A stretch of DNA of 64,000 bases, from NCBI RefSeq assembly GCF_001188955.3, contig NZ_JPRF03000032.1, positions 423,930 to 487,929 of the forward strand. The letters are read 5' to 3'. Origin of the DNA: Kitasatospora aureofaciens (GTDB taxonomy: Bacteria > Actinomycetota > Actinomycetes > Streptomycetales > Streptomycetaceae). Positions 24,063-32,551 of this stretch are shown piece by piece. The notes below the pieces were generated by a model that searched no databases, was not told where the DNA came from, and was given only the letters and a program-made list of their open reading frames with translations. How positions within the stretch are numbered: the stretch's first letter is position 1; each line of letters begins with the position of its first letter. The translations under genes were made by a program, and so were the position numbers.

Positions 24063-26563
24063 TGCGCGTCCCGCTTTCCTGGCTGCGCGAGTACGTCGAT
24101 CTGCCCGCGGGCGAGACCGGCCGTGACGTGGCCGAGCGGCTGGTCCGGGCCGGCCTGGAGGTCGAGACCGTCGAGCAGCTCGGCGCCGACCTCAAGGGCC
24201 CGCTGGTGGTCGGCGAGGTGCTCTCCATCGAGGAGCTGTCCGGCTTCAAGAAGCCGATCCGGCACTGCTTCGTCAACGTGGGCGGCGCCAACGGCACCGG
24301 CGAGCCGCAGGAGATCGTCTGCGGCGCGACCAACTTCGCCGTCGGCGACAAGGTCGTGGTCGTGCTCCCGGGCGCCGTCCTGCCCGGCCCGTTCCCGATC
24401 TCGGCACGCAAGACCTACGGCCACACCTCGGCCGGCATGATCTGCTCCGCCCGCGAGCTGGGCATGGGCGACGACCACAACGGCATCATCGTGCTCCCGC
24501 CGGAGTACGAGCCCGGCACGGACGCCATCGAGCTGCTCCAGCTGGTCGACGAGGTGCTCGACATCGCCGTCACCCCGGACCGCGGCTACTGCCTGTCCAT
24601 GCGCGGCGTGGCCCGTGAGGCCGCCACCGCGTACGGGCTGCCGCTGGCCGACCCGGCGCTGCTGGACGTGCCGCCGGCCAACTCCTTCGGCTACCTGGTC
24701 AAGGTCGACGACCCGGCCGGATGCGACCGCTTCGTGGCCCGCACGGTCGTCGGCGTCGACCCGAACGCCAAGTCCCCGATCTGGCTGCAGCGCCGCCTGC
24801 AGAAGGCGGGCATCCGCCCGATCTCGCTGGCCGTCGACATCACCAACTACGTGATGCTGGAGGTCGGCCAGCCGCTGCACGCGTACGACAAGCAGCGGGT
24901 GGACGGCCCGATCACGGTCCGCCGGGCGGCCGAGGGCGAGACCCTCACCACCCTGGACGGCGTCGAGCGCAAGCTGGCCGCCGAGGACCTGCTGATCTGC
25001 GACAACAGCGGCCCGATCGGCCTGGCCGGCGTGATGGGCGGCGCCTCCACCGAGATCCTCGACCCGGCCGCCGGTCCGGGCACCACCGAGGTGATCATCG
25101 AGGCCGCGCACTTCGACCCGGTCTCCGTCGCCCGCACCGCGAAGCGGCACAAGCTGCCCTCCGAGGCGTCCAAGCGCTTCGAGCGCGGCGTCGACCCGGA
25201 GGCCGCCCGCGCCGCCGCACAGCGCGCCGTCGACCTGCTGGTGCTGATCGCCGGCGGCACCGCCGAGGCCGGGGTCACCGACATCGCGGCCCCGCACCCG
25301 GTGCGCACCATCACCATCGCCGCCGACCTGCCCGACCGTGTCGCCGGCACCGCCTACGGCCGCGAGACCGTCACCCGGCGCCTGCAGGAGATCGGCTGCT
25401 CGGTCGCGGGCGCCGACGTCCTGGAGGTCACCCCGCCGACCTGGCGGCCCGACCTCACCGACCCGTACGACCTCGCCGAGGAGGTCATCCGGCTGGAGGG
25501 CTACGACAACGTCCCCGCCCGGATGCCCAACGTGCCGCCGGGCAAGGGCCTGACCGAGGCCCAGCGGATCCACCGCCGGATCGGCGTCGCGCTGGCCGGG
25601 GCGGGCTACGTCGAGGTCAACAACTACCCGTTCCTCGGCGAGGCCGCCTTCGAGGCGCTCGGCCTGGAGCCGGACGACCGCCGCCGCCGTACGGTCAAGC
25701 TGGTCAACCCGCTGAACGACGAGGAACCGTCGCTGCGCACCACGCTGCTGCCGGGCCTGCTCGGCGCGCTGCGCCGCAACATCGGCCGGGGCAACACCGA
25801 CCTGGCGATCTACGAGACCGGCACCGTGTTCCTGCCGAAGGACGAGCTGTCCGTGGCGCCGCGCCCGGCCGTCGACCACCGGCCGAGCGACGAGGAGCTG
25901 GCCGCGCTGGACGCCGCGCTGCCGGACCAGCCGCGCCGGGTCGCCGTCGCCCTCGCGGGCGAGCGGCTGCCCTCCGGCTGGTGGGGCAAGGGCGACCAGG
26001 CCTCCTGGGCGGACGCCGTCGAGGCGGCCCGCACGGTGGCCCGCGCGGCCGGTGTCGAGCTGACCGTCCGCCAGGGCCAGCGGGCGCCCTGGCACCCGGG
26101 CCGCTGCGCCGAGCTGGTCGTGGCCGGCACCGACCGGGTGGTCGGCCACGCCGGTGAGCTGCACCCGAGGGTCGTCAAGGCGCTCGGACTGCCGGCCCGC
26201 ACGGCGGCGATGGAGGTCGACATCGACCTGTTGACGGCGGACGGCCCGCAGAAGGTCAACGGCCCGGCGGTCTCCGGCTTCCCGGTCGCCACCCAGGACG
26301 TCGCGCTGATCGTCGACGCCGCCGTCCCGGCCGCCGAGGTCGAGGCGGCGCTGCGCTCGGGCGCGGGCGAACTGCTGGAGGCCATCCGGCTGTTCGACGT
26401 GTTCACCGGTGAGCAGGTCGGCGAGGGCAAGAAGTCGCTGGCCTACGCGCTGCGCTTCCGCGCTGCCGACCGCACGCTGACGGCCGACGAGGCCACCGCC
26501 GCCCGCGAGGCGGCCGTCGCCGAGGCCGTCAGCCGTACCGGCGCGGTGCTGCGCGGAGCCTGA
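24062..26563 (+). CDS. pheT: Phenylalanyl-tRNA synthetase beta subunit
   Basis: 833 residues, full length. Domains in order: B1 with MRVPLSWLREYV, tRNA_bind (about 40-160), B3/B4 editing domain (RPISLAVDITNYVMLEVGQPLHAYD), B5 (about 410-480), catalytic-like core (NPLNDEEPSLRTTLLPGLL) and the C-terminal ferredoxin-fold anticodon-binding domain (FPVATQDVALIVD). Translationally coupled to pheS. A 19-bp hairpin follows. Confidence 0.97.
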   Translation: MRVPLSWLREYVDLPAGETGRDVAERLVRAGLEVETVEQLGADLKGPLVVGEVLSIEELSGFKKPIRHCFVNVGGANGTGEPQEIVCGATNFAVGDKVVVVLPGAVLPGPFPISARKTYGHTSAGMICSARELGMGDDHNGIIVLPPEYEPGTDAIELLQLVDEVLDIAVTPDRGYCLSMRGVAREAATAYGLPLADPALLDVPPANSFGYLVKVDDPAGCDRFVARTVVGVDPNAKSPIWLQRRLQKAGIRPISLAVDITNYVMLEVGQPLHAYDKQRVDGPITVRRAAEGETLTTLDGVERKLAAEDLLICDNSGPIGLAGVMGGASTEILDPAAGPGTTEVIIEAAHFDPVSVARTAKRHKLPSEASKRFERGVDPEAARAAAQRAVDLLVLIAGGTAEAGVTDIAAPHPVRTITIAADLPDRVAGTAYGRETVTRRLQEIGCSVAGADVLEVTPPTWRPDLTDPYDLAEEVIRLEGYDNVPARMPNVPPGKGLTEAQRIHRRIGVALAGAGYVEVNNYPFLGEAAFEALGLEPDDRRRRTVKLVNPLNDEEPSLRTTLLPGLLGALRRNIGRGNTDLAIYETGTVFLPKDELSVAPRPAVDHRPSDEELAALDAALPDQPRRVAVALAGERLPSGWWGKGDQASWADAVEAARTVARAAGVELTVRQGQRAPWHPGRCAELVVAGTDRVVGHAGELHPRVVKALGLPARTAAMEVDIDLLTADGPQKVNGPAVSGFPVATQDVALIVDAAVPAAEVEAALRSGAGELLEAIRLFDVFTGEQVGEGKKSLAYALRFRAADRTLTADEATAAREAAVAEAVSRTGAVLRGA

Positions 26564-26583
26564 CGCCCCTCAGTACGGCCTGT

Positions 26584-26627
26584 GAAGGGCCCCGCCCGGA
26601 CCAACCTCGGTCCGGGCGGGGCCCTTC
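26584..26627 (+). terminator. Terminator after pheT
   Basis: Perfect 19-bp stem (26584-26602 with 26609-26627) and a 6-base loop, 20 bases after the pheT stop. Long GC stem without T tract, usual in this window. Confidence 0.88.
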
Positions 26628-26640
26628 GCGTTGTCCGGGA

Positions 26641-26678
26641 TTGACAACCCGTCACCACCTCCACTTAACTCATTAACT
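26641..26678 (+). promoter_or_regulatory. Promoter and probable operator of the GntR/ABC operon
   Basis: A consensus -35 TTGACA (26641-26646) is followed at 18 bases by TTAACT (26665-26670), repeated as TTAACT at 26673-26678 directly before the ATG. Transcription would start at or within a base or two of the ATG, giving a leaderless mRNA. The AT-rich direct repeat and the following AACTAG are the likely site for autorepression by the GntR protein, as in YtrA-type operons. Confidence 0.6.
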
Positions 26679-27116
26679 ATGGAACTAGATAAAAGCGCCG
26701 ACCGGCCCTCCCCGATCGAGTTCCGCCTGGACCCGGCCTCCGGTGTCCCGACCTACCTGCAACTCGTGCAGCAGGTCGAACAGGCGCTGCGGATGGGCTG
26801 GTTGGCGGAGGGGGACCGGCTGCCCCGGGTGCGCGAGGTGGTCGCCGGGCTGGCGATCAACCCCAACACCGTGCTCAAGGCCTACCGGGAACTGGAGCAC
26901 CGCGGCCTGGCGGCCGGCCGGCGCGGCCAGGGCACCTTCGTGCGCGGGATGCCCGCCGGAGTGGTGCCGCTGCGCGAACGGGCGGCGCTGCGGCGGGGCT
27001 TGCTGGACTGGATGCGCTCGGCGCGGGCCGCCGGGCTGGACGAGGGGGGGATGGTCGCGGTGTTCGAGGACGCGCTGCGCGACCTGCGTGAGGGCCGCGA
27101 CGGGGTGGTGGCGTGA
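26679..27116 (+). CDS. GntR-family transcriptional regulator, YtrA-like
   Basis: 145 residues from the ATG at 26679. N-terminal winged helix: VPTYLQLVQQVEQALRMG, then GDRLPRVREVVAGLAINPNTVLKAYRELEHRGL and the wing GQGTFV. The effector part is short (about 45 residues), which defines the YtrA subfamily that controls adjacent ABC transporters. TGATG coupling to the ATPase gene supports this. Confidence 0.9.
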   Translation: MELDKSADRPSPIEFRLDPASGVPTYLQLVQQVEQALRMGWLAEGDRLPRVREVVAGLAINPNTVLKAYRELEHRGLAAGRRGQGTFVRGMPAGVVPLRERAALRRGLLDWMRSARAAGLDEGGMVAVFEDALRDLREGRDGVVA

Positions 27117-28039
27117 TGGCGACGGACACGGTGATCGACTGCGGGGGGATCGGCAAGCGCTACCGCCGCTCCTGGGCGCTGCGGGACTGCCACCTCGCCG
27201 TCCCGGCCGGGCACGTGGTGGCCCTGGTCGGCCCGAACGGCGCCGGCAAGACCACCCTGCTCAGCCTGGCCGCCGGCCTCACCCTGCCCAGCGAGGGCGC
27301 GATGACCGTCCTCGGCGACCAACTCCCCGGCTCGCCACGGGCCCTGGACCGGATCGGCTTCGTCGCCCAGAACGCCGCCCTCTACCCCGGACTGCCCGTC
27401 CGCGACCTGCTCGCGATCGGCCGCCACCTCAACCGGCGCTGGGACGACGCCCGGGCGCGCGACCATCTGGACGGCCTCGGCATCCCGCTGGAGCGCAAGT
27501 ACGGCCGGCTCTCCGGCGGCCAGCAGGCCCAGGTCTCGCTCGCCCTGGCCCTCGCCAAGCGGCCGGAACTCCTGCTCCTGGACGAGCCGTTGGCCGCGCT
27601 CGACCCGCTCGCCCGGCACGACTTCATGTCGGCGCTGCTCACCGCGGTGGCCGAGGACGGCCTGTCGGTGGTGTTCTCCTCGCACGCCGTCAACGAGCTG
27701 GAACAGAGCTGCGACTACCTGGTGGTGCTGGCCGGCGGCCGGGTCCAGGTGTCGGGGGAGGTGGACGACCTGCTGGCCGACCACCGGATGCTCACCGGCC
27801 CGACCGCCGAGGCCGACGCGGTCGCCGAGCGCCTGCCGGTGGTCCGCGACCGCCGGGCCGGTGCCCAGTCCCACCTGCTGGTCCGCACCGGCGGCGTGGA
27901 CGCGCCGGTCTCCGGAGGCTGGCGCCAACAGCGCATCGGCCTGGAGGAGTTGGTGCTCGCCTACCTGCGCGAGCCGGCCGCCTCCGCCCTGCCCGGCCCG
28001 CGCGGGGCCGTCCGTCCGAACCAGAAGGTACTGTCGTGA
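27116..28039 (+). CDS. ABC transporter ATP-binding protein
   Basis: 307 residues; the ATG overlaps the regulator's stop. Walker A GPNGAGKTT (about 39-47), Q-loop AQNAALYP, signature LSGGQQAQ near 130, Walker B LLLLDEP and H-loop SSHAVNEL. It matches the export-type ATPases (CcmA/YtrB-like) partnered with one membrane protein. The C-terminal 80 residues are divergent. The next gene encodes the membrane partner and overlaps by four bases. Probably exports a peptide or lipid-targeting compound, or senses cell-wall stress; the substrate is unknown. Confidence 0.92.
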   Translation: MATDTVIDCGGIGKRYRRSWALRDCHLAVPAGHVVALVGPNGAGKTTLLSLAAGLTLPSEGAMTVLGDQLPGSPRALDRIGFVAQNAALYPGLPVRDLLAIGRHLNRRWDDARARDHLDGLGIPLERKYGRLSGGQQAQVSLALALAKRPELLLLDEPLAALDPLARHDFMSALLTAVAEDGLSVVFSSHAVNELEQSCDYLVVLAGGRVQVSGEVDDLLADHRMLTGPTAEADAVAERLPVVRDRRAGAQSHLLVRTGGVDAPVSGGWRQQRIGLEELVLAYLREPAASALPGPRGAVRPNQKVLS

Positions 28040-29001
28040 GTTCGACCACCCTCGCCCCGCCCCGCTCCGCCGTGCTGCGGGCCGCCGGGCTGCGCCACCG
28101 CCCCGCGCTGCTGACCCTGCTCGCCGTGATGGGCGTGGTCTCGCTCGCCCTGCTGCTCCACGGCTGGTACCTGCACGCCGGGCTGGACCGGACGGGCGCG
28201 GGATCCTGCGACCCGGCCACCGACGCCTGTCGGGTCAAGTTCAAGCAGTTCCTGCACCAGTACGCCGACAGCGTGCCGATGCTCACCTCCGTGTCCTACG
28301 TCCTCGGTGGAACCTTCGGCGCCTTCCTCGGCGGCCCCTTGCTGGCACGGGAGTTCGAGCACGGCACGGTCCGCTTCGCCTGGACCCAGGGTGCGGGGCG
28401 GAGCCGCTGGACGGCGGGCGGCCTGGTCGTGGGCGGCGCGGTGCTGGCCGGCGTGTCGGTGCCGTTCGGGTTGCTGCTGCGGTGGTGGAGCGTGCCGTCG
28501 GTGATGGCGAGCGGAAGCTTCAGCCCGGAGGCCTTCGTGCAGCTGCCGCCCGTCCTGGTCGGCCGGGTGCTGGTGGCCTTCGGGGTGGCGGCGCTGGCCG
28601 GCGCGGTGCTGCGCCGCACGGTGATCGCGGTGGGCCTCGGCCTGGCGGTCTCGGTCGCGCTGCCGTTCCTCGCGTACGCCGTGCGTTCGCACTACATGGC
28701 TCCGGTGGAGGAGCCGGTGCACACCCTGGCGCCGCTGGCGCTGGACGACCGCTGGGTGCTGAGCGTCTGGTTCTCCGACCCGGCCGGCAACCGGATCTCC
28801 GAGAGCGACTTCTACAACCTCGGACGTGACTACGCCAACCTCCAGTCCCTGGTGAGCGACGGCGGTTACACCATGCACCAGGTGTACCAACCGGCGGACC
28901 GGCTCTGGCCGTTCCAGTGGATCGAGTTCGGCTGGACGACCCTGCTCGCCGTGGCGCTGTGCGCCGCCGCGGTCTGGTGGGTGCGGCGTCGGGCTGCCTG
29001 A
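28036..29001 (+). CDS. ABC transporter permease
   Basis: 321 residues, GTG start inside the ATPase gene's stop (GTGA overlap). Six hydrophobic segments: near residues 25-45, 85-105 (LGGTFGAFLGGPLLAREFEHGTVRF-type loop that contacts the ATPase), 120-145, 170-190, 198-215 and 298-315. A 75-residue extracytoplasmic stretch lies before the last segment. This loop-plus-last-TM layout is common in actinobacterial YtrA-operon permeases. Together with the two genes before it, it forms one regulator-ATPase-permease operon. Confidence 0.85.
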   Translation: MSSTTLAPPRSAVLRAAGLRHRPALLTLLAVMGVVSLALLLHGWYLHAGLDRTGAGSCDPATDACRVKFKQFLHQYADSVPMLTSVSYVLGGTFGAFLGGPLLAREFEHGTVRFAWTQGAGRSRWTAGGLVVGGAVLAGVSVPFGLLLRWWSVPSVMASGSFSPEAFVQLPPVLVGRVLVAFGVAALAGAVLRRTVIAVGLGLAVSVALPFLAYAVRSHYMAPVEEPVHTLAPLALDDRWVLSVWFSDPAGNRISESDFYNLGRDYANLQSLVSDGGYTMHQVYQPADRLWPFQWIEFGWTTLLAVALCAAAVWWVRRRAA

Positions 29002-29045
29002 CCTGGGCCGTTCACATCTGTGTTGAAGTGAATACGTCAAATCCC

Positions 29046-29097
29046 TTGCGGGGACGGCGCCCTGGGCGTTTGCTTCTCGTTAGGAAGGTTTCCTAAC
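29046..29097 (+). promoter_or_regulatory. Chitosanase promoter and palindromic operator (CsnR-box like)
   Basis: GTTAGGAA-GGT-TTCCTAAC at 29079-29097 is a perfect 8-3-8 inverted repeat 24 bases before the chitosanase ATG. TTGCGG (29046-29051) and TTTGCT (29069-29074), 17 bases apart, place the transcript start inside it, so a bound protein would block transcription. It looks like the operator bound by the ROK-family repressor CsnR upstream of other Streptomyces chitosanase genes (from memory). Confidence 0.65.
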
Positions 29098-29120
29098 CTA
29101 CGAGGAACCGGAGCATCCCC

Positions 29121-29963
29121 ATGCGCCCTCAGCCCCGCCGTGCCCTCCGCATCGCCCTCGCCGCCGCTCTGGTGGCCGCGCCCCTCACCGTCGCGGCCAC
29201 CTCGGCCGCCCAGGCCGCCCCCGAGGCCGCGGCCTCCGTCCGGCTCAAGGGGGCCGGCCTCGACGACCCGCACAAGAAGGACATCGCGATGCAGCTGGTG
29301 TCCAGTGCGGAGAACTCGTCGCTGGACTGGAAGGCCCAGTACAAGTACATCGAGGACATCGGTGACGGCCGCGGCTACACCGCCGGCATCATCGGCTTCT
29401 GCTCGGGCACGGGCGACATGCTGGAGCTGGTCCAGCACTACACCGACCTCAACCCCGGCAACGTCCTCGCCAAGTACCTGCCCGCGCTGAAGAAGGTCAA
29501 CGGCAGCGACTCGCACGCCGGGCTCGGCACCGCCTTCACCAAGGACTGGGCCGCCGCCGCCAAGGACCCTGCCTTCCAGCAGGCCCAGAACGACGAGCGC
29601 GACCGGGTGTACTTCAACCCCGCCGTCAACCAGGCCAAGGCCGACGGCCTCCGCGCGCTCGGCCAGTTCGCCTACTACGACGCCATCGTGATGCACGGCC
29701 CGGGCGACAGCTCCGACAGCTTCGGCGGCATCCGCGCGGCCGCGATGAAGAAGGCGAGGACGCCCGCCCAGGGCGGCGACGAGGCCACCTACCTCAAGGC
29801 CTTCCTTGCCGCCCGCAAGGTGGCCATGAAGAAGGAGGCCGCGCACTCCGACACCAGTCGGGTCGACACCGAGCAGCTGGTGTTCCTCAACGCCGGGAAC
29901 TTCGACCTCAACCCGCCGCTCAAGTGGAAGGTCTACGGCGACAGCTACAGCATCGACGGCTGA
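29121..29963 (+). CDS. csnA: Secreted chitosanase, glycoside hydrolase family 46
   Basis: 280 residues. Signal peptide of about 32 residues with twin arginines near the start and an AQA cleavage site. The mature domain aligns with Streptomyces sp. N174 chitosanase: catalytic acid Glu64 (in SSAENSSLDW) and catalytic Asp82 (in EDIGDGRGYTAG) keep the same spacing of 18 residues as Glu22/Asp40 of that enzyme. It hydrolyses beta-1,4-glucosamine polymers outside the cell. Monocistronic, with a palindromic operator upstream. Possibly works with the LPMO and the deacetylase of this window, which also act on chitin-like polymers. Confidence 0.95.
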   Translation: MRPQPRRALRIALAAALVAAPLTVAATSAAQAAPEAAASVRLKGAGLDDPHKKDIAMQLVSSAENSSLDWKAQYKYIEDIGDGRGYTAGIIGFCSGTGDMLELVQHYTDLNPGNVLAKYLPALKKVNGSDSHAGLGTAFTKDWAAAAKDPAFQQAQNDERDRVYFNPAVNQAKADGLRALGQFAYYDAIVMHGPGDSSDSFGGIRAAAMKKARTPAQGGDEATYLKAFLAARKVAMKKEAAHSDTSRVDTEQLVFLNAGNFDLNPPLKWKVYGDSYSIDG

Positions 29964-30080
29964 CGCCCGGGTCGGAGCAGTGGCGGGAGGCCGTTCGCCC
30001 CGGTCGCCCGCCGCACCGGCATTCGCCCCCCCGCGAACGGCCCCCCGCGAAATACCCAAGGGAGTGTGAAAGTCCTGTTC

Positions 30081-30113
30081 ATCCCGTAACGAATCGAGCA
30101 ACGGGATAACGAA
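30081..30113 (+). promoter_or_regulatory. Candidate operator upstream of the sugar-binding lipoprotein gene
   Basis: ATCCCGT (30081-30087) and ACGGGAT (30101-30107) form an inverted repeat. Overlapping it, TAACGAA occurs at 30087-30093 and again at 30107-30113, exactly 20 bases apart (two helical turns). A weak promoter (TTGACG 30128-30133, 17 bases, TTGACT 30151-30156) follows. Confidence 0.4.
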
Positions 30114-30205
30114 GGATCCCTCCCGCATTGACGCATTCGCCCGGTGGCGTTTGACTCCCTCCCCTGCCGCAGTGTTGCGGCGCAGTACAGGAGGCACCAC
30201 CGATC

Positions 30206-31297
30206 ATGATCAGACCCATGCGCGTCGCGGCCACGGGCACGGCCGCCGTGTCGCTCGCACTCGCTCTCACGGCCTGCGGTCAGACCGTCGCGACCCAGAC
30301 ACCGGCGGCCGGCGGAGACGGCGGCGAGGGCATCGGTCTGCTGCTACCGGAGAGCACCTCCTCCACCCGGTACGACACGTTCGACAAGCCGCTGATCGAG
30401 AAGACGGTGGCGGGCCTCTGCTCGAAGTGCACGGTGAGCTACGCCAACGCGGGCGGCGACGCGAACGCCCAGAAGAAGCAGTTCGACGACCTGGTCGCCA
30501 AGGGCGTGAAGGTCATCCTGCTCGACCCGGTCGACGCCAAGCTCACCGCCCCGTGGGTGGACGCCGCCAACGCCAAGGGCGTGAAGGTCGTCGCCTACGA
30601 CCGGCTGGCCCAGGGCAAGGTCGCGGCGTACGTCTCCTTCGACAACCAGCGGACCGGCCAACTCCAGGGCCAGTCCCTGCTCGACGCCCTCGGGCCGAAG
30701 GCCTCCTCGGCCAACGTCGTGATGATCGACGGCGCCGAGTCCGACCCCAACGCGGCGCAGTTCAAGACGGGCGCGCACCTGGCGCTGGACGGCAAGGTCA
30801 AGATCGCCTACGAGCAGTCCGGCGAGTGGAAGCCGGAGGTGGCCACGGCGAAGACGAACGAAGCCATCCAGAGCCTCGGGAAGAACGGCATCCAGGCCGT
30901 CTACGCCGCGAACGACGGGATGGCCGCCGCCGTCATCGACGCCCTGAAGGCCGCAGGCATCAAGAACGTGCCGGTGGGCGGCCAGGACGCCTCCATCGAC
31001 GCGATCCGCCGGGTGCTCACGGGCGAGCAGGCGTACACCATCTACAAGCCGTACAAGCCCGAGACGGACGCGGCGGGCACCATCGCCGTCCAGCTGGCCG
31101 AGGGCATGGACATCAGCACCACCGCGACCTCGTCCACGGACAGCGGCGGGCTGCACATCCCCTCGCTGCTCCTCACCCCGATCGTGGTGACCAAGTCGAG
31201 GGTGGAGGCCACCGTCGTCGCCGGCGGGCTCTACAAGGCGTCGGACATCTGCACCCAGCAGTACGAGGAGGCCTGCGCGGAGGCCGGCGTCAAGTAG
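30206..31297 (+). CDS. Sugar ABC transporter substrate-binding lipoprotein (XylF/ChvE-like), orphan
   Basis: 363 residues; the ATG at 30206 follows CAGGAGG. The lipobox LTAC puts the lipidated Cys at 24. A periplasmic-binding-protein fold type 1 follows: GLLLPESTSSTRYDTFDKPLIEK near the start, then VILLDPVDAK, SFDNQRTGQ, NDGMAAAVIDALK and a VGGQDA motif typical of xylose/galactose-binding proteins. No permease or ATPase is beside it, which is unusual. It may feed a transporter coded elsewhere or act as a sensor. A 21-bp hairpin follows. Confidence 0.88.
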   Translation: MIRPMRVAATGTAAVSLALALTACGQTVATQTPAAGGDGGEGIGLLLPESTSSTRYDTFDKPLIEKTVAGLCSKCTVSYANAGGDANAQKKQFDDLVAKGVKVILLDPVDAKLTAPWVDAANAKGVKVVAYDRLAQGKVAAYVSFDNQRTGQLQGQSLLDALGPKASSANVVMIDGAESDPNAAQFKTGAHLALDGKVKIAYEQSGEWKPEVATAKTNEAIQSLGKNGIQAVYAANDGMAAAVIDALKAAGIKNVPVGGQDASIDAIRRVLTGEQAYTIYKPYKPETDAAGTIAVQLAEGMDISTTATSSTDSGGLHIPSLLLTPIVVTKSRVEATVVAGGLYKASDICTQQYEEACAEAGVK

Positions 31298-31315
31298 CCG
31301 GGACCGTCCGGAACC

Positions 31316-31362
31316 CGGCGGGGGCGCGGCCGCACCGACCCGGTGCGGCCGCGCCCCCGCCG
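31316..31362. terminator. Bidirectional terminator between binding-protein and HBD genes
   Basis: Perfect 21-bp stem (31316-31336 with 31342-31362) with a 5-base loop, 18 bases after the lipoprotein stop and 7 bases from the convergent HBD stop. Confidence 0.88.
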
Positions 31363-31369
31363 TCGAGGA

Positions 31370-32239
31370 TCAGGCGCTCGCGGTGTAGTCGTAGAAGCCG
31401 CGGCCGGACTTGCGGCCCAGCAGGCCGGCGTCGACCATCCGGGACAGCAGCGGCGGAGCGGCGTACAGCGGCTCCTTGTACTCGTCGTACATCGACTCGG
31501 CGATCGACACGATGGTGTCCAGGCCGATCAGGTCGCACAGCCGCAGCGGGCCCATCGGGTGGGCGCAGCCGGCCTCCATGCCCTTGTCGATGTCGGAGGC
31601 GGTGGCCACGCCCGACTCGAACATCCGGACTGCGGAGAGCAGGTAGGGCACGAGCAGCGCGTTCACCACGAAGCCGGCCCGGTCGCGGGCGCGGATCGGC
31701 TCCTTGGCGAGCACCTGGGAGGCGAAGGCCTCGACCCGCTCGGTGGTGACGGCCGACGTGGTCAGGGTCGGGATGACCTCGACCAGCTTCTGCACCGGCG
31801 CCGGGTTGAAGAAGTGCAGGCCGATGACCTGCTCCGGGCGGGAGGTGGCGGCGGCCAGCTTCACGATCGGGATCGAGGAGGTGTTGGAGGCCAGGATCGC
31901 GTCGCGGCGCTCGATCACCCGGTCCAGGGTCTCGAAGATCTTGACCTTGACGTCCTCGCGCTCGGCGACCGCCTCGACCACCAGGTCGCGGTCGGCGAAG
32001 TCGGACAGCTCGACGGTGAAGGACAGCCGGGACAGCGCCTCGTCCCGCTGCTCCGGGGTCAGCTTGCCGCGCTTGACCGCCGTCTCCAGCGAGTTGGTCA
32101 GCCGGGTGCGCCCGAACTCCAGCGCCTCACCGCTGGCCTCCGACACCATGACGTCCAGCCCGGCCCGGGCGAAGACCTCGGCGATGCCCGACCCCATCAG
32201 TCCGCAGCCGACTACTCCGACGCGCGCGATGTCACTCAC
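31370..32239 (-). CDS. 3-hydroxybutyryl-CoA dehydrogenase
   Basis: 289 residues, GTG start with AAGGG upstream. N-terminal Rossmann fold (VGVVGCGLMGSGIA), the AVAERE and ILASNTSSIPI motifs, catalytic His in GLHFFNPA, and a C-terminal helical domain with DRAGFVVNALLVPYL and GCAHPMGPLRL. It oxidises (S)-3-hydroxybutyryl-CoA with NAD(P), as in PHB or butanol-type and crotonyl-CoA/ethylmalonyl pathways; paralogues in streptomycetes supply precursors for polyketides. Divergent from the SDR gene at 32552. Confidence 0.93.
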   Translation of the reverse strand: MSDIARVGVVGCGLMGSGIAEVFARAGLDVMVSEASGEALEFGRTRLTNSLETAVKRGKLTPEQRDEALSRLSFTVELSDFADRDLVVEAVAEREDVKVKIFETLDRVIERRDAILASNTSSIPIVKLAAATSRPEQVIGLHFFNPAPVQKLVEVIPTLTTSAVTTERVEAFASQVLAKEPIRARDRAGFVVNALLVPYLLSAVRMFESGVATASDIDKGMEAGCAHPMGPLRLCDLIGLDTIVSIAESMYDEYKEPLYAAPPLLSRMVDAGLLGRKSGRGFYDYTASA

Positions 32240-32551
32240 TCAGTTGCCCTTCGGTGGTGCTGGGGGTCGCCCAGCGAACTGGTGGCCCAGCGAGCTGCTG
32301 GTCAACGGGTCGGTGTACCGGAATGGGTGCACCGGTCACCGCCCCGACGACGTTACTACTCCGTACCGGCGAGTAGGTCACCCCCTCCCCGGCGCAGTGC
32401 CAGCGCGTTTCCCGGCGCGACGCCGGTCCGACGGGTCCTCCGAACGGGTGAGGCCGGGCCGCCCGCGCGTGTGCCCGGGGCCGCCGCCGCCCGGTGCCCG
32501 ACAGAATGCCGCAGACGGGGGCAGGGGACGGGAAGGGAGAACACGGTACCG

